Notes under the pieces: generated by a model
The model's database searches: none
What the model was told of the DNA's origin: nothing
Seen by the model: only the letters and a program-made list of their open reading frames with translations
Made by a program: the position numbers and the translations under genes
In this document: positions 20,326 to 28,491 of the stretch, piece by piece
Position numbering within the stretch: position 1 is the stretch's first letter
How the letters are laid out: each line of letters starts with the position of its first letter
NCBI GenBank assembly: GCA_028689615.1
Contig: JAQVCV010000004.1
Location: 1-64,000 of the forward strand
Length of the DNA: 64,000 bases
Reading direction: 5' to 3'
Source of the DNA: Bacteroidales bacterium
GTDB taxonomy: Bacteria; Bacteroidota; Bacteroidia; Bacteroidales; TTA-H9

Positions 20326-21807
20326 ATGGTGACCAAAGGAAACGCTTCGGTTCAGCGCATAGGAGTGATTGGGGCAGGCATTGGCGGGCTTGCCGCGGCT
20401 GTACGACTAGCCAGGCGAGGCTATTCAGTCAGCGTGTTTGAACGCTCCGGCAAGCCTGGAGGAAAAATTGGCGAATGGCACAGCAAGGGATACAGGTTCG
20501 ATACAGGCCCCAGCCTTTTCACCCTGCCCGCGTTGCTCAACGAAATTCTCGACCCTGATTTACATCTATCCCTGATCAAGCTGAAATTGCTCAGCCGCAA
20601 CTTCTTCAGCGATGGCGCCGTGATCGATATTCCAGCCGATCCGGAAATGTTCTCAAAAACAGTGGCCCACGCAACAGGAACCCAGGCTTCCATGCTTCAA
20701 AAATACCTCAATCATGCTCGCGAAGTGTACCAACTTACGGCTCCGGCTTTCATTTTCCGATCGTTGCACGACTGGTCGTCGCTTTTCAGGATACAAAACC
20801 TGCGCTATCTATGGCAATGGCCACGGCTACACGCCTTCAGCACGCTTCACAGCTTCAACACCCGAAGACTCAGACATCCGAAGCTGGTTCAGATGATGGA
20901 CAGGTTTGCCACCTACAACGGCTCCGATCCTTACCGCACACCGGCCACCATGGCAGTAATCGCCCATTTGGAAAACAACCTCGGAGCATGGCTTCCCAAA
21001 CAGGGTATGCACTCGGTAGTAGATGCCCTGGTACAACAGGCCCTGCGACTCGGAGTCAACTTCCACCTGAGTACTTCTGTTGAAAGAATTGAACCCGATA
21101 ACGACGGGTATAGTCTATGGATCGGCGAAAACCATCATCACTTCAACAAAATTATCAGCAACATCGACATCCACCAGTTTTACAGCCACGTGCTCCCCGA
21201 TGCGAGCAGGCTTAAGCGAATCACAACCACCGAACGATCAACCTCTGCCCTGATCTTTTATTGGGGCATGGGTGCTGCCTTTCCACAACTCGACATCCAC
21301 AACGTGCTCTTCAGCAGCAATTACCCAGAAGAATTTGACAACCTGTTCAACAAAAAGCAAATCAGCCCCGATCCCACCGTTTATATCTATATCAGCTCAA
21401 AAACCATCGACAACGATGCCCCTGAAGGATGCGAAAACTGGTTTGTGATGGTGAATGCCCCCGAAAACACCGGACAGGACTGGGAAACCATAAGGAGCCA
21501 AACCCGACAGGCCATCATCCACAAAATCAACAAGACTTTGAGAACCGATGTCGAACCTTTGATTAAAACCGAACGACATTTGGATCCCGTTGCCATCGAA
21601 ACCCTCACGGGCTCGTGGCGTGGATCGCTTTATGGAGCCTCGTCAAACAGCCGTTTCTCTGCCTTTGCCCGGCACGACAACCGCCACCCGGTCTATCGCA
21701 ACCTCTATTTTACCGGTGGCAGTGTACATCCCGGAGGTGGCATACCGCTCTGCCTGGCGTCGGCCAAAATAGTTGACCAACTCATTGAAAAGGAGTCGAA
21801 AAGATGA
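20326..21807 (+). CDS. crtD: CrtI-family carotenoid desaturase, probably CrtD (C-3',4')
   Basis: A second FAD-dependent carotenoid desaturase, paralogous to the divergent crtI. N-terminal FAD motif IGVIGAGIGGLAAAVRLARR; C-terminal signature LYFTGGSVHPGGGIPLCLASAKI. It sits in the operon with cruF, so the best assignment is the 3',4'-desaturase acting on the 1'-hydroxylated acyclic end, as in flexixanthin and saproxanthin pathways. Assignment rests on context plus the HPGGG variant, which is typical of CrtD/CrtN-like enzymes. ATG at 20326 is chosen over 20293, which overlaps the third operator repeat. The stop overlaps cruF by four bases (ATGA). Confidence 0.8.
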   Translation: MVTKGNASVQRIGVIGAGIGGLAAAVRLARRGYSVSVFERSGKPGGKIGEWHSKGYRFDTGPSLFTLPALLNEILDPDLHLSLIKLKLLSRNFFSDGAVIDIPADPEMFSKTVAHATGTQASMLQKYLNHAREVYQLTAPAFIFRSLHDWSSLFRIQNLRYLWQWPRLHAFSTLHSFNTRRLRHPKLVQMMDRFATYNGSDPYRTPATMAVIAHLENNLGAWLPKQGMHSVVDALVQQALRLGVNFHLSTSVERIEPDNDGYSLWIGENHHHFNKIISNIDIHQFYSHVLPDASRLKRITTTERSTSALIFYWGMGAAFPQLDIHNVLFSSNYPEEFDNLFNKKQISPDPTVYIYISSKTIDNDAPEGCENWFVMVNAPENTGQDWETIRSQTRQAIIHKINKTLRTDVEPLIKTERHLDPVAIETLTGSWRGSLYGASSNSRFSAFARHDNRHPVYRNLYFTGGSVHPGGGIPLCLASAKIVDQLIEKESKR

Positions 21808-22439
21808 AAACCCTTCCCCTCATTCCAATTGGTTGGGCCATGGTTGCTGTAGTTGTGCTTCACCTGGTGGGTGTGGCAGGCTTCGTGTGGGAACCCACGC
21901 GCCCCTTGTTTGCCCAATTGGTTCCGCTTAACCTCATCGGCAATGCACTGCTGCTGGTTGTTTACCACGAAGGCCAAAAAACAGGAACCCTTTGGCGACT
22001 GGCAGTGGTTGGACTGATTGGCTTCATGGCTGAATTGACAGGAGTAAACACCGGTTTGATTTTCGGTGATTACACTTATGGCAAACCCCTTGGATTGCAA
22101 CTTGCCGGAACACCCCTGATGATTGGTGTGCTCTGGGCCATGCTTATCTATATGTTCACTGCGGTGGCCGGTTCTTATAGAAAAGTATTGTTGACCGGTG
22201 GCGGTGCTTTAGCCATGACCCTTTTCGATGTGGTGATGGAACCCGGCGCCGTAAAAATAGGACTGTGGAGCTGGTCAGGAGCTACCATCCCGTTGTTGAA
22301 CTACATCACCTGGTTTGCCCTGTCGGCGTTACTTTTCGCGTGGATGGCTCCGGTGGCCGGTCAGATCAAAAACAGGCTGGCCCTCACCATTCTTCTCTCG
22401 CAATTGTTGTTCTTCAAAGCCTTATGGGTTTTATTATAA
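21804..22439 (+). CDS. cruF: Carotenoid 1',2'-hydratase, CruF family
   Basis: A 211-residue integral membrane protein of the CruF / DUF422 carotenoid biosynthesis family, which adds water to the psi end of gamma-carotene-type substrates to give a 1'-hydroxyl. Family hallmarks: LTGVNTGLIFGDYTYG near residue 75, LQLAGTPLMIGVLWA, ALAMTLFDVVMEPGAVK, and LNYITWFALSALLF. About six or seven hydrophobic segments. Its presence implies that one end of the carotenoid stays acyclic. Coupled to crtD by ATGA overlap. Confidence 0.85.
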   Translation: MKTLPLIPIGWAMVAVVVLHLVGVAGFVWEPTRPLFAQLVPLNLIGNALLLVVYHEGQKTGTLWRLAVVGLIGFMAELTGVNTGLIFGDYTYGKPLGLQLAGTPLMIGVLWAMLIYMFTAVAGSYRKVLLTGGGALAMTLFDVVMEPGAVKIGLWSWSGATIPLLNYITWFALSALLFAWMAPVAGQIKNRLALTILLSQLLFFKALWVLL

Positions 22440-22444
22440 ATTAT

Positions 22445-23113
22445 ATGGGAACACTTATCGCCGTTGTTATCATCGTTTTTTGGGGTGCTGGTCTTTTTAC
22501 AGGGTTGGTGCTCACCAATCCTCTACAACAACCTTTGATTTTACTTGCCTACCTGCCATTGCAAACGTGGCTGTTCACCGGATTGTTCATCACGGCACAC
22601 GATGCCATGCACGGAACAGTAAGCCACAGCCGAAAGCTAAACAACACCATTGGTTATGTGGCATCGCTGCTGTATGCCGGCATGTGGTACCCCAAACTCC
22701 TGACCAAACACAGGCTTCACCACACCCATTCGGGCACTCCAGGCGACCCCGATTACCATGCCGGTAATCAGCATTTCTTCGCGTGGTGGTTTAAATTCAT
22801 GATGCAATACCTCACCCTTTGGCAACTGCTTATCATGGCCTTGCTTTTCAATGTCGGGCTTATTTGGTTCTCAGAGGCTCAGCTGCTTGTGTTGTGGGTG
22901 GCTCCGGCCATTGCCTCCACTTTCCAGTTGTTTTACTTCGGGACCTATCGGCCACACCGCCTCCCACATCTCGCCACCATGATGCCCCACAGGGCTCGCT
23001 CGCAACCCCGCCGGCACTGGCTTGCCTTTCTGAGTTGTTATTTCTTTGGATACCATTTTGAACACCATGCCTCACCCAGAACTCCGTGGTGGCAACTGCA
23101 TACATTAAGATGA
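22445..23113 (+). CDS. crtW: Beta-carotene ketolase, CrtW type
   Basis: A 222-residue membrane di-iron enzyme placing a keto group at C-4 of a beta-ionone ring. The His clusters of CrtW are present: FITAHDAMHGTVSH near residue 45, KHRLHHTHSGTPGDPDYH near 90, and YHFEHHASPRTPWWQL at the end; QLFYFGTYRPHR is a further CrtW block. Fatty-acid desaturases and CrtZ hydroxylases have other spacing. ATG at 22445 follows an AT-rich stretch 5 bases after the cruF stop; ATG at 22424 is possible. No crtZ hydroxylase is seen in the window. Confidence 0.85.
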   Translation: MGTLIAVVIIVFWGAGLFTGLVLTNPLQQPLILLAYLPLQTWLFTGLFITAHDAMHGTVSHSRKLNNTIGYVASLLYAGMWYPKLLTKHRLHHTHSGTPGDPDYHAGNQHFFAWWFKFMMQYLTLWQLLIMALLFNVGLIWFSEAQLLVLWVAPAIASTFQLFYFGTYRPHRLPHLATMMPHRARSQPRRHWLAFLSCYFFGYHFEHHASPRTPWWQLHTLR

Positions 23114-23757
23114 GAAAAACCGAACTACCATCTTTTGATTTACCAGCTCACAGCCCATTCACCCTGTGGTGGGTAACAAGCTGGTTTGCCATCAGGCACC
23201 GGCTTCACTTCAGCGGAATACAGTGGGAGGGCAACTGCTACCCAACCCATCGACCCGTGCTGCTTATCCAGAACCATTTTAGCTGGTGGGATGGGTATTG
23301 GGCCTGGCTCATCAGCAAACGGTTGGGCAAAACCTTCAACGTGATGATGCTTCAGGAGCAGATTGCCGCCCGCCCCTTCCTAAGGCGTTGCGGAGCATTC
23401 CCTGTTCAGACGGGAAGCCGTGAAGCAATAAAAGCCATTGACACAGCGGTTCAACTGCTGAAAAATCACAGAAACCTGGTAACCCTTTTCCCTCAGGGTG
23501 CTATTGAAACCCAGCATACACCGATGGTGAAATTTGCTTCTGGCGTTGAGCGCATTATCAAAAATGCCCCCCAACAACCAGCCATCGTGATGGCTGTGGT
23601 GCTGGTTGACTATTTCTCGTCACCGCGCCCCAAAGTCACCATCAGGCTGAAGCAGTTGCCCGAAAGAGTTGAAGAAAACACTTCGCTCGAAGCCTACTAC
23701 AACGAGTTTTACCGCCAAAGCATAGCCCTTCAAAAACCCGGATCATGGAAGCCTTAG
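23110..23757 (+). CDS. PlsC-like acyltransferase in the carotenoid operon
   Basis: A 215-residue 1-acylglycerol-3-phosphate acyltransferase-type protein. The catalytic NHxxxxD box appears as IQNHFSWWDGYW near residue 60, and the second conserved block as TLFPQGAIET near 135, where Gln replaces the usual Glu of FPEG. It overlaps crtW by ATGA and the glycosyltransferase by 13 bases, so it is tightly coupled to both. In related pathways an acyltransferase esterifies a carotenoid glycoside; that role is inferred from context. A general phospholipid role cannot be excluded. Confidence 0.75.
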   Translation: MRKTELPSFDLPAHSPFTLWWVTSWFAIRHRLHFSGIQWEGNCYPTHRPVLLIQNHFSWWDGYWAWLISKRLGKTFNVMMLQEQIAARPFLRRCGAFPVQTGSREAIKAIDTAVQLLKNHRNLVTLFPQGAIETQHTPMVKFASGVERIIKNAPQQPAIVMAVVLVDYFSSPRPKVTIRLKQLPERVEENTSLEAYYNEFYRQSIALQKPGSWKP

Positions 23758-24839
23758 CCTGGATAACCTTAACTGTGTGGAGCCTGATGCTTGCAGTGTC
23801 GGTAGTGAACCTTGCCTCCACGTGGCAACCTGTTGAGATACCTTACGATCAGCAAGAGTTGGTCTCGGTGCTTATTCCGGCCCGCAACGAAGAGAAAAAC
23901 CTACCACGACTGCTTGATGCCCTGTTGAAGATTCGTTACCCCAACCTCGAAATTGTTGTATGCGACGACCATTCCACCGATGCCACCGCTCAAATCCTCG
24001 TCCGGTATAGCTTGTTGGACAACCGAATCCAATGGTTTCGGGGCAGAGAACTACCCAAGGGTTGGACAGGCAAAAACTTCGCCTGCCATCAACTCTCAGA
24101 GAAATCATCAGGCTCTTTTCTCCTTTTTCTGGATGCGGATGTAGAACCCTCGCCGCAGCTAACAACAGAACTGGTTGGCCTGATGAAAAGCAAGAAGTTA
24201 TCGATGCTAAGCCTCTTTCCCAAACAGCAAATGAGAACCTTGGGCGAAAAACTCACCGTTCCGCTGATGGACTGGATCTTGCTCAGCCTGCTGCCATTGC
24301 CACTGGTTGCATGGTCGAGGCGCAGTTCGCTGGCAGCGGCCAACGGACAATGCATGCTTTTTGAGGCAGACGGCTACCGCGCCATGAAATGGCATCAGTT
24401 GGTTCGCAGCATCACAGTTGACGACATCACCATCAGCCGGCTGGTGAAAAAAGCCGGCCAACGTATGGCTGTTCTGCCAGGTAAAAACCTGATTAGCTGC
24501 CGGATGTACGACAATTATGCGCAAGCCATTTCAGGCTTTGCACGCAACCTACACGAGTATTTCGGAGGAAGTACCCTGCTGGCTACCGTATTTTGGCTGT
24601 TGGCAGGCATCCTCCCTTTGCTTCTGCCGATAGTGCATCCCACTAAAATTACGTTGATAGTGTGGGGGCTGATCGCCATGAATCGGATGGTAGTTGAATT
24701 GACTACGCATCAACAGCTTACCGGCAGGTTCTTACTACATCCCTTGCAGATGCTCGCCATGGGACAGATCCTTTTCAAACGAATGGCATCAGTAACTCAT
24801 AAAAAAACCGTATGGAAAGATCGCGAAATTCCTCTGTAA
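23745..24839 (+). CDS. Family 2 glycosyltransferase, probable carotenoid glycosyltransferase
   Basis: A 364-residue GT-A fold transferase. An N-terminal membrane helix (about residues 3-25) precedes the catalytic domain: VSVLIPARNEEKNLPRLL, VVCDDHSTD, the DxD-type FLFLDADVEPS near residue 130, and TVDDITISRLVKKAG near 225. Two or three C-terminal membrane helices follow. This layout resembles CrtQ/CruC-type enzymes that glycosylate carotenoid hydroxyls. Its place between an acyltransferase and the carotenoid genes supports transfer of a sugar to the 1'-hydroxyl, but the sugar and acceptor are inferred. Confidence 0.78.
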   Translation: MEALAWITLTVWSLMLAVSVVNLASTWQPVEIPYDQQELVSVLIPARNEEKNLPRLLDALLKIRYPNLEIVVCDDHSTDATAQILVRYSLLDNRIQWFRGRELPKGWTGKNFACHQLSEKSSGSFLLFLDADVEPSPQLTTELVGLMKSKKLSMLSLFPKQQMRTLGEKLTVPLMDWILLSLLPLPLVAWSRRSSLAAANGQCMLFEADGYRAMKWHQLVRSITVDDITISRLVKKAGQRMAVLPGKNLISCRMYDNYAQAISGFARNLHEYFGGSTLLATVFWLLAGILPLLLPIVHPTKITLIVWGLIAMNRMVVELTTHQQLTGRFLLHPLQMLAMGQILFKRMASVTHKKTVWKDREIPL

Positions 24840-25528
24840 AGAGAAACCTTCTGATGTTACTCCTTCTGATTAGTCAGACTATCAATGCACAGACAGCAGA
24901 AATCTGGTCGTGCCGTTTGCAGCAACTTTATACCCAAGGATTGCAAGAAAAGTGGCCTGAGCTCATCAGCCAGATGGCATTGGTGAAAGAGCGCGATGTT
25001 GACCTGGAAATGATTTTGGCCTCGGCCCGTTATGGTTACATCGGGATGCTGCTGGGGAGAAAGCAGAAAACAGAAGCGAAGAAAGAGTTAACGATTCTGA
25101 CGAAAGAGCTGGAAATCCTTCAGAAACAATATCCCACCAGCACCCGGGTGATGAGCATGCGAGCCGGCCTGGTGGGTTATCGCATAGCCATCAACCCATT
25201 GAAAGCTCCATTTCTGGGACCCGAATCGGGCCGGCTTCTTGATGCCGCTGCCGCCCTCAACCCCAACTGTCCCTACGTTTTAACAGAACAGGGGAACTCA
25301 CTGTTTTTCAGGCCTGCTCTGTTTGGCGGCGACAAAAACAAGGCACTCGACCTGTGGCAGAAGGCATCGCAAATATTTGCCCGCCAGGGGAATACCTGCA
25401 ACTGGTATGCTGTGCATGTGAGGGTGATGGTGGTGAAAGCCTTGCGCGACCTCGGGTTAAACAGCGAAGCAGAAACCCAGGCAGCAGCACTCAAACAGGA
25501 GTTTGTGGAGATGGAGTGGCTGAAATAA
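24812..25528 (+). CDS. Exported helical-repeat protein of unknown function, last gene of the carotenoid operon
   Basis: A 238-residue protein with an N-terminal signal peptide (KRNLLMLLLLISQTINAQ) and then TPR-like helical pairs (ARYGYIGMLLGRKQKTEAKK; GDKNKALDLWQKASQIFARQ; VVKALRDLGLNSEAETQAAA). No catalytic motif. Its start lies 28 bases inside the glycosyltransferase gene, so it is translated with the pigment genes. A role in moving or placing the finished pigment in the envelope is a guess from position only. Confidence 0.7.
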   Translation: MERSRNSSVKRNLLMLLLLISQTINAQTAEIWSCRLQQLYTQGLQEKWPELISQMALVKERDVDLEMILASARYGYIGMLLGRKQKTEAKKELTILTKELEILQKQYPTSTRVMSMRAGLVGYRIAINPLKAPFLGPESGRLLDAAAALNPNCPYVLTEQGNSLFFRPALFGGDKNKALDLWQKASQIFARQGNTCNWYAVHVRVMVVKALRDLGLNSEAETQAAALKQEFVEMEWLK

Positions 25529-25552
25529 AGAAAAACTATCAAAAACCAACTG

Positions 25553-26707
25553 TTAGAACCTGTTGCAGTACTTCTGTAAATAATCCGTTAAACCGCAAAT
25601 CCTGAAGCCGGAGGAATGCAGGTAATCCATAGTTCCGTGGTTTATTAGAAATGCACTCAGGGGTTTAACGGTCTTGAGGGCTTCCACATTGCCCCGCGTA
25701 GGTGTTGAGTCCGATCCCAATTTAATCTCGATAGCCACCTCTATCACACCACCCTTTTCAATCAGCAAATCAAGCTCTGCTCCCTCGTGGGTGCGGTAAA
25801 ACCAGAAGTGAGCCGCAGGATCGGTACAGGCCATTATTTGCTCTATCACAAAGCCTTCCCATGATGAGCCAACCTTATAGTGTCCCAACAGTTTTTCAAA
25901 ACTACCAACACCAAGCAGGTAATGCAATATTCCAGCATCTCTGATGAATACCTTAGGCGATTTCACTAGCCGTTTGCCAATATTTACCGACCAGGGCTGA
26001 AGTTGCCGGACCATATACGCCGACTCCAGAAAATCAATATTCGATTTGACTGTTGGGCCAGTAATTGCAAGACTTCGGCCTGTTTGAGAATAATTAATCA
26101 GATCGCCATGCTGGTGAGCCAGCATTGACCATAAACGACCTATCAATGACGGTGTGCCGCTCAACCCTAACTGAGGTAAGTCGCGTTCGAGATAAGTCTT
26201 TATAAAACTCTGCATCCATAAATGAAATGGGGTGTTTTGAAGGAACACATCAGGGTATCCACCCCTAAGCCACAAATCGTCGAGATATTCAAACCCTACT
26301 TCGGGTAAGATGAAGGGCGGAAGCTCCAAAAAGGCGATACGTCCTGCCAATGATTCAGACGAATGACGAATAAGATGAGGCGAAGCCGAGCCAAGCAAAA
26401 CAAACCGTCCCGGACGACGATCCTGGTCAATGAGGCCGCGAAGCACCGGAAACAAACTCTTGTTGCGCTGCACTTCGTCAATTACAAAGGTTTTATGTGA
26501 AAACTGCGATAAATAGAAATAGGCATCCTCCAACTTCCGATAATCGTCAGGTAATTCAAGATCAATATACTCTACTGTTCCTGACAAATGCTTAGCCAAT
26601 TGACGCGACAAGGTAGTTTTCCCGACCTGCCTTGACCCGGTGATAGCAAGACAAGGAAAATAATTAAGGTACTCTATCCCCTGTTTAGTAAATATTCTAT
26701 CAATCAT
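25553..26707 (-). CDS. AAA-type ATPase with DUF4143 domain
   Basis: A 384-residue protein of the large AAA_14 / DUF4143 family. Walker A GSRQVGKTTLSRQ near residue 28; Walker B KTFVIDEVQRNKSLFPVLR near 75; sensor-like FVLLGSASPHL. The C-terminal DUF4143 part (FIKTYLERDLPQL, then FRTHEGAELDLLIEKGG near 330) resembles a PD-(D/E)XK-like fold. Biological role is unknown; copies are common and sporadic in Bacteroidota, which suggests mobility. A -7 element lies at 26712-26719, so the ATG may be at or within a base or two of the transcript start. Confidence 0.88.
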   Translation of the reverse strand: MIDRIFTKQGIEYLNYFPCLAITGSRQVGKTTLSRQLAKHLSGTVEYIDLELPDDYRKLEDAYFYLSQFSHKTFVIDEVQRNKSLFPVLRGLIDQDRRPGRFVLLGSASPHLIRHSSESLAGRIAFLELPPFILPEVGFEYLDDLWLRGGYPDVFLQNTPFHLWMQSFIKTYLERDLPQLGLSGTPSLIGRLWSMLAHQHGDLINYSQTGRSLAITGPTVKSNIDFLESAYMVRQLQPWSVNIGKRLVKSPKVFIRDAGILHYLLGVGSFEKLLGHYKVGSSWEGFVIEQIMACTDPAAHFWFYRTHEGAELDLLIEKGGVIEVAIEIKLGSDSTPTRGNVEALKTVKPLSAFLINHGTMDYLHSSGFRICGLTDYLQKYCNRF

Positions 26708-26711
26708 TTGA

Positions 26712-26719
26712 CAAAGATA
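26712..26719 (-). promoter_or_regulatory. -7 element giving a possibly leaderless ATPase mRNA
   Basis: The minus strand reads TATCTTTG, ending 5 bases before the A of the ATG at 26707. The usual -7-to-start distance would put the first transcribed base on or beside the start codon. Confidence 0.5.
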
Positions 26720-26724
26720 CTACA

Positions 26725-26771
26725 AACAACCCTGAAAATTTAAAATGTCATTTTAAATTTTCAGGGTTGTT
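26725..26771. repeat. 47-bp perfect palindrome upstream of the ATPase
   Basis: Two 23-bp arms (26725-26747 and 26749-26771) are exactly complementary around a single T at 26748. It lies between divergent genes, so it is not a terminator. It covers the -33 zone of the ATPase promoter, so it may be an operator, a cruciform, or a transposon-like remnant. Confidence 0.9.
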
Positions 26772-26900
26772 GATTAAAATCCTGACAACCAATTGTACAC
26801 TTCATACCCTTGTTAACCTGACATGAAGAAAAATCGTTAAAAAAATCCAATCATATCCTCAAAAAGCTATACCTTAGCAGCATAAAATCTTAGCAAACGA

Positions 26901-26975
26901 ATGAAGTCGTTACTCTCGGTACTGGCTCTTCGTCGCTTTTTGAACATCAAACGTCGCGACGACTTTGGTTCCTGA
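26901..26975 (+). CDS. Possible 24-aa leader peptide before tryptophanase
   Basis: ATG at 26901 opens a 24-codon frame (MKSLLSVLALRRFLN, then IKRRDDFGS) ending in TGA at 26973-26975, 76 bases before tnaA. A weak promoter-like TACCTTAG lies at 26870-26877. The 3' half holds TCGTCGC/GCGACGA, which can form a hairpin around the coding sequence. The geometry is leader-peptide-like, but there is no Trp codon, so it is not a plain TnaC. Could be a chance ORF. Confidence 0.35.
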   Translation: MKSLLSVLALRRFLNIKRRDDFGS

Positions 26976-27051
26976 TATCATTTCCAGGGATGGATTTGTC
27001 TTATCCACCCTGCTTTTCATTTATTTTAATAACCAAATAAAAATTGATTTC

Positions 27052-28428
27052 ATGGAACTTCCATTTGCCGAATCGTATAAGATAAAAATGGTGGAGCCTA
27101 TCCGCCGCAGCACCCGCCAGGAACGCGAAGCCTGGATAAGGGAAGCCAATTACAACCTCTTCAAACTTCGCAGCGACCAAGTATTTATTGATCTGCTCAC
27201 CGACTCCGGAACAGGAGCCATGAGCGACAAACAATGGTCGGCTCTGATGCTTGGCGACGAGAGCTATGCCGGTGCCTCAAGCTATTTCAATCTCAAAGAA
27301 TCCATCACTACCCTGATGGGTTTCCCTTACTTCCTTCCCACACACCAAGGTCGCGCCGCAGAAAACGTACTCTTCAGCACGCTGGTGAAAGAGGGCGATG
27401 TAGTGCCTGGCAATTCACACTTCGACACCACCAAAGGACACATCGAGTTCAGAAAAGCCAAAGCCGTGGATTGCACCATTGATGAAGCTTTTCACACCGA
27501 ACTGGAGCATCCGTTCAAAGGCAACCTCGACCTTAACAAATTGGAGGCGGTGCTGAAACAGAATCCCAAAGAAAGCATCCCGATGATTATAGTCACGGTG
27601 ACATGCAACACCTCGGGAGGGCAGCCGGTTTCGATGCAAAACCTTCGCGAAGTAAAAGCTTTGGCCAACCGTTATGGCATCCCCGTATGTTTCGACTCTG
27701 CCCGCTTTGCCGAAAACGCTTACTTCATCAAGGTTCGCGAAGAGGGCTACGCCTCCAAAACCATCAAGGAGATTGTGAAAGAGATGTACAGCTATGCCGA
27801 TATGGCTACCATGAGCTCGAAAAAAGACGGCATCGTGAACATGGGTGGTTTCATCGCCCTGAACTCTGAAGAAATCTTCAGGAAGGCTACAGTTTTCAAC
27901 ATCATGTTTGAAGGATACATCACCTACGGTGGAATGTCGGGACGCGATATGAACGCCTTGGCTGTGGGTTTGATGGAGAGCACCGAGTTTGATTATCTCG
28001 AAACCCGCATCAAACAAATTGAATACCTTGGTAATAGGCTGATTGAGTTCGGAATCCCCATTCAACGCCCCATTGGTGGTCATGCTGTTTTTATCGACGC
28101 TACGCGCTTTCTTCCCAAGCTTCCCAAAGAGCAATACATTGCTCAAACCCTCGCCATCGAACTGTATAAAGAAGCCGGAATAAGAGGCGTGGAAATTGGA
28201 ACCCTGCTGGCCGATCGCGATCCTGTGACACGCGAAAACCGGTACCCTGCTCTCGAAATGGTGCGCCTGGCCATCCCACGTAGGGTTTATACCAACAACC
28301 ACATGGATGTGATAGCCGTAGCCATGAAAAATGTTTGGGATAGGCGCGAATCCATCACTACCGGCTACAAAATAAACTATGAAGCACCCATAATGCGGCA
28401 CTTCACAGTTGAACTGGAAAAAATCTGA
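27052..28428 (+). CDS. tnaA: Tryptophanase (tryptophan indole-lyase)
   Basis: A 458-residue PLP enzyme cleaving tryptophan to indole, pyruvate and ammonia. PLP Lys in TMSSKKDGIVNMGG near residue 265; PTHQGRAAENVLF and GNSHFDTTKGHIE are family blocks. It is separated from tyrosine phenol-lyase by two sites: GVEIG where TPL has an Arg for tyrosine binding (MERG), and MRHFT near the C-terminus where TPL has RFFT. Both fit tryptophanase. Start MELPFAESYKIKMVEP is chosen because it aligns with the family N-terminus; the upstream in-frame extension is unlike it. Followed by a strong terminator, so single-gene. Confidence 0.9.
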   Translation: MELPFAESYKIKMVEPIRRSTRQEREAWIREANYNLFKLRSDQVFIDLLTDSGTGAMSDKQWSALMLGDESYAGASSYFNLKESITTLMGFPYFLPTHQGRAAENVLFSTLVKEGDVVPGNSHFDTTKGHIEFRKAKAVDCTIDEAFHTELEHPFKGNLDLNKLEAVLKQNPKESIPMIIVTVTCNTSGGQPVSMQNLREVKALANRYGIPVCFDSARFAENAYFIKVREEGYASKTIKEIVKEMYSYADMATMSSKKDGIVNMGGFIALNSEEIFRKATVFNIMFEGYITYGGMSGRDMNALAVGLMESTEFDYLETRIKQIEYLGNRLIEFGIPIQRPIGGHAVFIDATRFLPKLPKEQYIAQTLAIELYKEAGIRGVEIGTLLADRDPVTRENRYPALEMVRLAIPRRVYTNNHMDVIAVAMKNVWDRRESITTGYKINYEAPIMRHFTVELEKI

Positions 28429-28447
28429 CCGGATTTGTACATACATT

Positions 28448-28482
28448 AAAGGCTGGAGATCTAACTCCAGCCTTTTCTTTTT
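28448..28482 (+). terminator. Rho-independent terminator of tnaA
   Basis: An 11-bp perfect stem AAAGGCTGGAG / CTCCAGCCTTT with a 6-base loop, followed by TCTTTTT. Confidence 0.85.
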
Positions 28483-28491
28483 GTGGACAGC

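Noticed and set aside
27052..28428. Tyrosine phenol-lyase
   Set aside because: The TPL-specific Arg is Ile here (VEIG) and the C-terminal MRHFT matches tryptophanase.
27415..28446. 343-residue minus-strand ORF opposite tnaA
   Set aside because: Antisense shadow of tryptophanase.
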